Assembly (NCBI RefSeq): GCF_913058315.1
Contig: NZ_CAJXQY010000018.1
Location: 1 to 53,433 of the forward strand
DNA from: an uncultured Alteromonas sp.
Lineage (GTDB): Bacteria > Pseudomonadota > Gammaproteobacteria > Enterobacterales > Alteromonadaceae
Length of the DNA stretch: 53,433 bases
Reading direction: 5' to 3'
The position numbers and the translations under genes were made by a program. How positions within the stretch are numbered: the stretch's first letter is position 1; every line of letters starts with the position of its first letter. Shown here in pieces: positions 47,552-53,433 of the stretch. The notes under the pieces were generated by a model. That model made no database searches, was not told the origin of the DNA, and saw nothing but the letters and a program-made list of their open reading frames with translations.

Positions 47552-48832
47552 GTGGCAAAAACAATCCAGGCTATTCGAGGTATGAATGACTGCCTGCCGA
47601 CGGAGTCGGGTAAATGGCAACAGGTCGAGGCAGGAATTCGGCAGGTTGTGGCCAGTTATGGCTATCAGGAAATCAGAACGCCAATCGTCGAAAGTACCGA
47701 CCTGTTCAAGCGCTCTATTGGTGAAGTCACCGATATTGTCGAAAAAGAAATGTATACTTTTGCTGACCGCAACGGCGATAGCCTGACGCTGCGTCCGGAA
47801 GGAACAGCCAGTGCCGTGCGCGCCGGTAATGAACATGGCCTGATTTATAATCAGCAGCAACGCCTGTGGTATATGGGGCCGATGTTCCGTCATGAACGTC
47901 CACAAAAAGGCCGTTATCGCCAGTTTCATCAGTTTGGGGTAGAAACCTACGGGTTAGAAAGCGCCGACATTGATGCAGAAGTGATCCTGTTATCGGCTCG
48001 TTTATGGAAACTGTTCGGTATCAGTGACCATGTTACGTTACAAATTAATTCGCTCGGGTCAAATGAAGCCCGGCAGAATTATAAAGACGCGTTAGTCGCT
48101 TATCTTAAACAACACGAATCCGCCCTTGATGAAGATTCTTTGCGTCGCCTGGAATCTAATCCGCTGCGTGTACTGGACAGCAAAAATCCAGAGGTGCAAG
48201 CGTTAGTCACTGATGCGCCATCACTGCTCGATTATCTGGATGAAGATTCTAAAGCCCACTTCAGCTTGTTGTGTGAGTTGTTGGATAATGCCGGGGTAGC
48301 GTATGAAATCAACCCGCGACTGGTACGCGGTCTTGATTATTATAACCGCACGGTATTTGAATGGGTGACAGAAAGTCTCGGCGCTCAGGGTACGGTATGT
48401 GCTGGTGGCAGGTATGATGGCCTGGTTGAGCAACTCGGTGGCAAGCCCGCGCCAGGTGTTGGCTTTGCATTGGGTATGGAGCGCCTGGTTCTGCTGCTTG
48501 ATACCCTCGAAAAAATTGCACAGAATCAGCCTGCGGCCGACATCTATGTGACTGCACTGGGTGATGATACCCGGGGCTACGCCAGCCAGGTAGCTGAGTC
48601 TTTACGCGATACTGACAATCAGTTTCGGGTAATGCTGCATTGCGGTGGCGGCAACCTGAAGAAACAACTAAAACGGGCAGACAAAGTAGGAGCCAGTGTT
48701 GCCTTATTGATTGGCTCAGAAGAAATGGAAGCCCGGCAAGTGACCCTCAAGCCACTGCGTGGCAACGGCGAACAAGTCAATGTAGCTCTTGATGAGCTGC
48801 CAGCAGCATTACATAACGTGTTATCTGTATAA
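47552..48832 (+). CDS. hisS: Histidyl-tRNA synthetase
   Basis: 426 residues (E. coli 424). Class II motifs: IRGMNDCLP near the start, motif 2 with [14 protein letters not shown], the histidine-binding [15 protein letters not shown] and [13 protein letters not shown], and motif 3 [13 protein letters not shown]; the C-terminal anticodon domain ends the protein. The start is GTG at 47552, preceded by GAGAGA. It has its own promoter within the previous terminator and is followed by yfgM after 27 bases. Confidence 0.97.
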   Translation: MAKTIQAIRGMNDCLPTESGKWQQVEAGIRQVVASYGYQEIRTPIVESTDLFKRSIGEVTDIVEKEMYTFADRNGDSLTLRPEGTASAVRAGNEHGLIYNQQQRLWYMGPMFRHERPQKGRYRQFHQFGVETYGLESADIDAEVILLSARLWKLFGISDHVTLQINSLGSNEARQNYKDALVAYLKQHESALDEDSLRRLESNPLRVLDSKNPEVQALVTDAPSLLDYLDEDSKAHFSLLCELLDNAGVAYEINPRLVRGLDYYNRTVFEWVTESLGAQGTVCAGGRYDGLVEQLGGKPAPGVGFALGMERLVLLLDTLEKIAQNQPAADIYVTALGDDTRGYASQVAESLRDTDNQFRVMLHCGGGNLKKQLKRADKVGASVALLIGSEEMEARQVTLKPLRGNGEQVNVALDELPAALHNVLSV

Positions 48833-48859
48833 CCGTTAGCAAAATAAAGAGGTTTAAAG

Positions 48860-49477
48860 ATGGAACAATTCGCTACAGAAGAACAACAGGTAGAAGCGAT
48901 TAAGCGATTTTGGTCAGAGCATGGCACGTCTCTGATTGTGGGTGCGGTACTGGGACTGGCTGGCTTATTTGGCTGGCAGTATTACAGCGATTCGCAGATT
49001 GCTGCCAAAGAAAGCGCCTCTCAATCTTATCAGGCTGCACTTGAGTCGCTGGTTAACGAAGCGAACAATCAGCCCATTGATGCTGTTATCAGTGCTGAAA
49101 GTGGTGCCGGCTATGCCAACGTGGCGGGCCTGCTTGCTGCTAAACAGGCTGCCGATGATGGCGATCTGGAAAGTGCTGCCACTTATCTCAAAGGGGTTGC
49201 CTCCAATGCCGCTGACGAAAGTCTCAAGCAAGTTGCCAATGTGCGCCTGGCACGGGTTCAGTTAGCTCTGGAACAGTTCGATAACGCATTAGCGACAATT
49301 GAATCTGTGACTGATGAAGCGTTCACAGCGCAGGTTGAAGAAGTGAAAGGTGATATTTTTGCCGCGCAGGGGAACTTTGACAAGGCTCGCATAGCCTACT
49401 CCTCTGCCTTGGAGAAAAATATTAACAATCGATTACTGCAAATGAAGTTAGATAACCTTGCAGTTAGCGCAGGATAG
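48860..49477 (+). CDS. yfgM: SecYEG-associated chaperone YfgM
   Basis: 205 residues, close to E. coli YfgM (206). A short cytoplasmic N-terminus (EEQQVEAIKRFWSEHG), one membrane helix (about 23-43) and a periplasmic TPR-like domain (Tetratricopeptide_2-like, about 45-205). It works with PpiD at the Sec translocon to hand secreted proteins to periplasmic chaperones. AAAGAGG precedes the start. bamB follows 3 bases later, so the two are co-transcribed. Confidence 0.94.
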   Translation: MEQFATEEQQVEAIKRFWSEHGTSLIVGAVLGLAGLFGWQYYSDSQIAAKESASQSYQAALESLVNEANNQPIDAVISAESGAGYANVAGLLAAKQAADDGDLESAATYLKGVASNAADESLKQVANVRLARVQLALEQFDNALATIESVTDEAFTAQVEEVKGDIFAAQGNFDKARIAYSSALEKNINNRLLQMKLDNLAVSAG

Positions 49478-49480
49478 TGA

Positions 49481-50752
49481 ATGAATTTAAATACTCGAAA
49501 CATCTCACAGCAATCAACTCTGTGTGGCCGTATGTTTAAACGGGTCGTTTTAACCGCAGCCATTATTGGTTTGTCTGGTTGTGCCACCGTGTCAGACTGG
49601 TTCGCTGATGAAGACGAAATCAAAATCCGTCGTATCGCGCCTATTGAAAACCAGATAAGTCCAAAAGAAGTCTGGAGCTATTCTATTGGTGATGGTGTCG
49701 ATGAATATTTCTCGCGTCTGGTACCGGTCTTTGCCAATAACATGGTTTATGCCGCTGAACGTCATGGCGAAGTCGTGGCGCTAACACCGGATACCGGCGA
49801 CGTAGTGTGGGAACGCAATTTTGCTATTTTCCCGGACGAATCGTTCTGGGATGACATAGCGCGGCTATGGCGCAGCGGTGCATCTGCTAAAGTCAGTGCC
49901 ATTGCGGCAGGCTACAACATGGTGTTTGTGGCCACCGAAGACGGCATTATCCGTGCGCTGAACGAAGAGTCTGGTGAAACGCTGTGGGAAACAACGGTTC
50001 CAGGTGAGATCCTGGCTACGCCTGCTATGGACGAAGGTATTCTGGTACTGAATACCGGCGCCGGCGTGTTATTTGGCCTGGATGCCAAAACCGGTGAGCA
50101 GCTGTGGCGAAGTGAAACCGATGTGCCGCCGCTGAGTCTGCGTGGTATTTCAGCCCCAGTTGCTACTAATGGTGGCGCACTGGTGGGTACACCAACCGGT
50201 AAATTGCTGGTTAATATTCTGACCAGTGGTATTCCTGCCTGGGAAACCGCTATTACCGCTCCGGCGGGTGCAACAGAGCTCGAACGTATTATCGATGTTG
50301 ACTCTGCGCCGGTAGTTTATGGCAATACGGTTTATATTGTGTCTTACGACGGCACTCTGGCTGCCGTTGAATTACGCAGTGGTCGTATTATGTGGAAGCG
50401 TGAATACGGTTCATACCGCGATTTAGCCGTGAGCGGAAATCGTATCTATGTCGTCGATACGCGTTCTATTGTATACGCTCTGGACCGTCGTAACGGTGTG
50501 GAAATCTGGTCTCAGAGTGGCTTAAAAGAGCGAAATCTGACTGCGCCATTGGTTATGGGTGAACAATTAGTGCTTGGCGACCGTTGGGGCCTGATGCACT
50601 GGTTAAATGCTGAAGACGGCAAACTGGTTGCCCGTTACGATTTGGGCGGTGATGATGAAGATGAAGCCATCTACGCTACCCCGGTTAAAGTTAACGATCT
50701 GGTAGTAACCATTACCCGTGATGGGGAAATTGCTGCCTTGTCAGCTCAGTAA
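49481..50752 (+). CDS. bamB: Outer-membrane assembly lipoprotein BamB
   Basis: 423 residues. A lipoprotein signal ends GLSGC (Cys34 from ATG 49481). An ATG at 49532 would give a more normal 17-residue signal, but AGGA lies well placed before 49481, so both are possible. The mature protein is an eight-bladed PQQ-type beta-propeller (repeats such as GLDAKTGEQLWR, ALNEESGETLWE, AVELRSGRIMWKR). BamB binds BamA and helps insert outer-membrane proteins. A strong hairpin terminator follows. Confidence 0.95.
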   Translation: MNLNTRNISQQSTLCGRMFKRVVLTAAIIGLSGCATVSDWFADEDEIKIRRIAPIENQISPKEVWSYSIGDGVDEYFSRLVPVFANNMVYAAERHGEVVALTPDTGDVVWERNFAIFPDESFWDDIARLWRSGASAKVSAIAAGYNMVFVATEDGIIRALNEESGETLWETTVPGEILATPAMDEGILVLNTGAGVLFGLDAKTGEQLWRSETDVPPLSLRGISAPVATNGGALVGTPTGKLLVNILTSGIPAWETAITAPAGATELERIIDVDSAPVVYGNTVYIVSYDGTLAAVELRSGRIMWKREYGSYRDLAVSGNRIYVVDTRSIVYALDRRNGVEIWSQSGLKERNLTAPLVMGEQLVLGDRWGLMHWLNAEDGKLVARYDLGGDDEDEAIYATPVKVNDLVVTITRDGEIAALSAQ

Positions 50753-50794
50753 CCATGCTTATCCTGTAATTCTCAGGATATTCCGATATAATTT

Positions 50795-50830
50795 AACGGC
50801 CGCGCTATATGCGCGGCCGTTTGCTTGTTT
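50795..50830 (+). terminator. Terminator of hisS-yfgM-bamB
   Basis: An 11-bp perfect GC-rich stem (50795-50805 and 50811-50821) with a TATAT loop, then TTGCTTGTTT. A smaller 6-bp inverted repeat (ATCCTG at 50761-50766 and CAGGAT at 50774-50779) lies just before it, and a TATAAT at 50787-50792 between the two could be a -10 for der, though no good -35 is seen. Confidence 0.75.
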
Positions 50831-50851
50831 ATTATTTAAAGGAACACCAAT

Positions 50852-52300
50852 ATGTTGCCTGTTGTGGCGTTAGTTGGCCGGCCCAATGTGGGTAAGTCAA
50901 CGCTGTTTAATCGTTTAACTCATACCCGTGATGCGCTGGTGGCCGATTTTCCGGGCCTGACTCGTGATCGCCAGTACGGCCGGGCCAGTTATGAGCAACG
51001 TCACTTCATCGTAGTTGATACCGGTGGTATTACCGGCGATGAGGAAGGTATTGATACCTTAATGGCCCAACAGTCTCTTCAGGCCATTGAAGAGGCCGAT
51101 GTGGTGTTCTTTTTAGTCGATGCCCGGGCCGGTTTGCTACCTGCCGATCAACTGATTGCCGACCACCTGCGCAAAAGTGACAAAACTGTATTTTTGCTGG
51201 CTAATAAAGTGGATGGCATTAATGGCGACAGCGAAAGTGCAGAATTTTTCTCACTTGGTCTTGGTCATGTTCATCAGATAGCGGCTGCCCACGGTCGCGG
51301 TGTATCTCAGCTGATCCAGGATTCTCTGTTGCCGCTCGATGAGCAATTTCCGGAAATGCTGGTGACCAGGTCCAGCGAAGAAGACGAAGAACTCGATGCG
51401 GAAGATCAGCTGAAACACCTGCAAAGTTTGCCTATTAAACTGGCTATTGTCGGTAAACCTAACGTTGGTAAGTCAACACTTACTAACCGTATTCTGGGCG
51501 AAGACCGTGTAGTTGTGTTTGATATGCCAGGCACCACACGGGACAGTGTTTATATCCCCCTGCAACGGGATGAGCGGGACTACGTACTGATTGATACCGC
51601 GGGAGTTCGTAAACGCAAAAAAGTATCAGAAGCGGTTGAGAAATTTTCGATTGTTAAAACTTTAAAAGCTATCGAAGAAGCTAACGTGGTGTTGCTGGTA
51701 ATTGACGCGCGGGAAGGTATTTCCGATCAGGACCTCAGCCTGCTGGGCTTTATTCTTAACTCAGGCCGTTCACTGGTGATAGCGGTGAATAAGTGGGATG
51801 GCCTGGATACCGATATCAAGGATGACATTAAGCGAGAACTGGATCGTCGCCTGGGCTTTATTGATTTTGCCCGGTTGCATTTCATTTCAGCTTTGCATGG
51901 CTCAGGCGTAGGAAATCTTTTTGAGTCTGTGCAGGAGGCCTATCGTAGCGCCACTAAGCGGATTAATACCTCTATGCTGACGCAGATAATGGAGCTGGCT
52001 CAGGAAGACCATCAGCCGCCGTTGGTGCGGGGACGCCGGATTAAAATGAAGTATGCCCACGCCGGAGGATACAACCCACCGGTTATCGTAGTGCACGGCA
52101 ACCAGGTACAGGATTTACCCAGTTCTTATAAACGTTACCTGATGAATTATTTCAGAAAGGCGCTGGATGTCATGGGAACGCCTATCAAAATTGAATTCCG
52201 CGAAGGGGCTAACCCCTTTGAAGGGAAAAAGAATCAGTTAACGTTAGCCCAGCAACGTAAGCGTCGCCGGATGATGGATTACCACAAGAATAAGAAATAA
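50852..52300 (+). CDS. der: Ribosome biogenesis GTPase Der (EngA)
   Basis: 482 residues. Two tandem GTPase domains: P-loop GRPNVGKST at about 8-16 with DTGG, and GKPNVGKST at about 201-209 with DTAGVRKR and NKWD. An acidic linker (about 168-190: [13 protein letters not shown]) lies between them. A C-terminal KH-like domain follows ([13 protein letters not shown]). It acts in maturation of the 50S subunit. It ends [13 protein letters not shown] and is followed by a strong terminator. Confidence 0.97.
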   Translation: MLPVVALVGRPNVGKSTLFNRLTHTRDALVADFPGLTRDRQYGRASYEQRHFIVVDTGGITGDEEGIDTLMAQQSLQAIEEADVVFFLVDARAGLLPADQLIADHLRKSDKTVFLLANKVDGINGDSESAEFFSLGLGHVHQIAAAHGRGVSQLIQDSLLPLDEQFPEMLVTRSSEEDEELDAEDQLKHLQSLPIKLAIVGKPNVGKSTLTNRILGEDRVVVFDMPGTTRDSVYIPLQRDERDYVLIDTAGVRKRKKVSEAVEKFSIVKTLKAIEEANVVLLVIDAREGISDQDLSLLGFILNSGRSLVIAVNKWDGLDTDIKDDIKRELDRRLGFIDFARLHFISALHGSGVGNLFESVQEAYRSATKRINTSMLTQIMELAQEDHQPPLVRGRRIKMKYAHAGGYNPPVIVVHGNQVQDLPSSYKRYLMNYFRKALDVMGTPIKIEFREGANPFEGKKNQLTLAQQRKRRRMMDYHKNKK

Positions 52301-52310
52301 CCGAAACAAC

Positions 52311-52335
52311 AGCCCTGCATAGCAGGGCTTTTTTA
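52311..52335 (+). terminator. Terminator of der
   Basis: An 8-bp perfect stem (AGCCCTGC and GCAGGGCT) with a 3-base loop and a run of five to six T, 11 bases after the der stop. It also separates der from the convergent lipoprotein gene. Confidence 0.88.
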
Positions 52336-52347
52336 TGGGGATTTGAA

Positions 52348-53424
52348 CTACAGGGCTTTACGTAACTCTTTCATTAGCGCTGACTCAGCGGGTACAGAAA
52401 GTTGCGACAAAGCCTCTTTAACCAACGGATCGCCAATCCGTGATGGGAACGTTGTACTGAATTTGACAAACTTATCTTCTAACTGAAAGACATAAATGGT
52501 GGCATACAGAGCTTCGCCACTGTCTCCTTCGGCCGCAATTTCTGACATTACGCCCTGCATTGCGCTGCTGTCATGGCGGAATATTTTCTGGTGCTGTTTG
52601 ATTTCCATTGCCATCGCGCGCTCCACGGCAATCTGTTTAGCTTGTTCTACCGCATCTTCCAGTTCGTGACTGACTCGCTGAGCCTGATCGCCTGTTAACG
52701 GGGCTAACACCGGATAAATGGCGATATCCATAATGGCTTCACTAAAAGAGGGGTGAAGGTACCTGGCCAGCACACCTTTAAACGGGTCCGGGTAAAGAAA
52801 CTGGCGGGCTAACTGAAATTCACCCAGTAAGTCCGGCAGGGTCAGCGCGGTAGAATAATCACTCGCGCCCATGGTCTGATACAGGTAGGGGGTAGAAAAA
52901 ATGTGTTGTTGCCTGGCATGCTCACTCCAGCGCAGGATGATTTGCTCAACATCCTCGTGCTCAACCTTGCTTTCATGCCAGTAGTGCACCAGGAAGCTGT
53001 CAAGGTGCACGCCGCGCCATTCTACCGCAAACTCGGTAAAGCTTTGCAGAGGTAAATCAGAAGATAACTGCTGTTGTCCTGTAGGGAAATCGGCTAGCTG
53101 ATTGGCGATAAGCAATTCATAGTCATGGCGACTCACCGAAGGGCTTAGCTCGGCAAATAAGCTGAGTTTTTCAAGACCTTTCAGAAAGTCATTGGCGGGG
53201 ATACCATCGTTTTTGCAGGGGCGCTTTGATAAGGCGGCGGTATTACATTGCTGCTCAACCTCGTCACTGATATAGGATGAGTAAACATTTACCGCCAAAT
53301 CGAAAGGGGTTGCTTCAGGTGCACTCAACAATGGTTGCTTGGGTGGCTTGACCGCATTGGCAACGCAGCCGGTAGTCAGTACCAATACTGACCATACTAA
53401 AAATTGGCGAATAACTTTAATCAA
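52348..53424 (-). CDS. Lipoprotein of unknown function
   Basis: 358 residues as read from TTG at 53424. The signal is a good lipobox, VLVLTTGC, with lipidated Cys20. The frame stays open to the window edge 3 codons further, so the true start could lie outside. The mature protein is largely helical and acidic, with two near Cys residues (EQQCNTAA, KRPCKND) that may form a disulfide, a helix (LEDAVEQAKQIAVERAMAMEI) and a C-terminal beta-like stretch (ATIYVFQLEDKFVKFSTTF). I recognise no family. It converges on der. Confidence 0.75.
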   Translation of the reverse strand: MIKVIRQFLVWSVLVLTTGCVANAVKPPKQPLLSAPEATPFDLAVNVYSSYISDEVEQQCNTAALSKRPCKNDGIPANDFLKGLEKLSLFAELSPSVSRHDYELLIANQLADFPTGQQQLSSDLPLQSFTEFAVEWRGVHLDSFLVHYWHESKVEHEDVEQIILRWSEHARQQHIFSTPYLYQTMGASDYSTALTLPDLLGEFQLARQFLYPDPFKGVLARYLHPSFSEAIMDIAIYPVLAPLTGDQAQRVSHELEDAVEQAKQIAVERAMAMEIKQHQKIFRHDSSAMQGVMSEIAAEGDSGEALYATIYVFQLEDKFVKFSTTFPSRIGDPLVKEALSQLSVPAESALMKELRKAL

Positions 53425-53433
53425 ACAACAATA

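Overview
The window is about 53 kb of gammaproteobacterial chromosome, most likely from a marine member of the Alteromonadales (Alteromonadaceae-like). This rests on protein resemblance and gene order (eno-pyrG, mutS, pncC-recA, a full ccm operon followed by mlaA, suhB/trmJ/iscR, ndk-rlmN-pilW-rodZ-ispG-hisS-yfgM-bamB-der). I ran no database search, so the genus is left open. I saw no rRNA, tRNA, CRISPR array, insertion sequence or prophage.

Layout. 1-5017 (minus): 5' part of eno, then pyrG and mutS. 5053-6773 (plus): pncC and recA; recA has a clear LexA box between its -35 and -10 hexamers. 6964-7482: a lone type IV prepilin where recX/alaS often lie. 7479-10147 (minus): a free-standing FlhB C-terminal-domain protein coupled to a large FliK-like protein. 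10310-18168 (plus): ccmABCDEFGHI and mlaA, nearly all joined by overlapping stops and starts, closed by a strong terminator. 18213-21142 (minus): galE with a small membrane protein, and a POT-family peptide symporter. 21325-26091 (minus): an ABC-type capsule export operon (KpsE-, KpsT-, KpsM- and KpsD-like proteins plus a small lipoprotein), divergent across a 348-bp regulatory gap from wecA, two family 2 glycosyltransferases, ugd and galU (26440-31683, plus). GalE, Ugd and GalU supply UDP-sugars, WecA starts lipid-linked glycans, and the Kps-like proteins export polysaccharide.

31755-42338 is the most interesting part. suhB and trmJ/cysE are followed by iscR and an IscS-like desulfurase, but iscUA-hscBA-fdx, expected next in the E. 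coli-type order, are absent. In their place is a complete sufBCDSATE operon, after which the conserved order resumes with ndk. The iscR and sufB promoters each carry a near-consensus type 1 IscR palindrome over the -35 in identical geometry. The IscS-like protein lacks about 17 C-terminal residues in the region used by E. coli IscS to dock IscU. This looks like in-place exchange of the ISC scaffold machinery for SUF, with the ISC regulator kept.

42461-52300 (plus) is a housekeeping block: ndk, rlmN, a PilW/PilF lipoprotein with a LysM tail, rodZ, ispG, hisS, yfgM, bamB and der. The window ends in a minus-strand lipoprotein gene of unknown function (52348-53424). Non-ATG starts are frequent (recA, ccmA, ccmF, ccmI, mlaA, the peptide symporter, both glycosyltransferases, ugd, hisS), mostly at overlaps.
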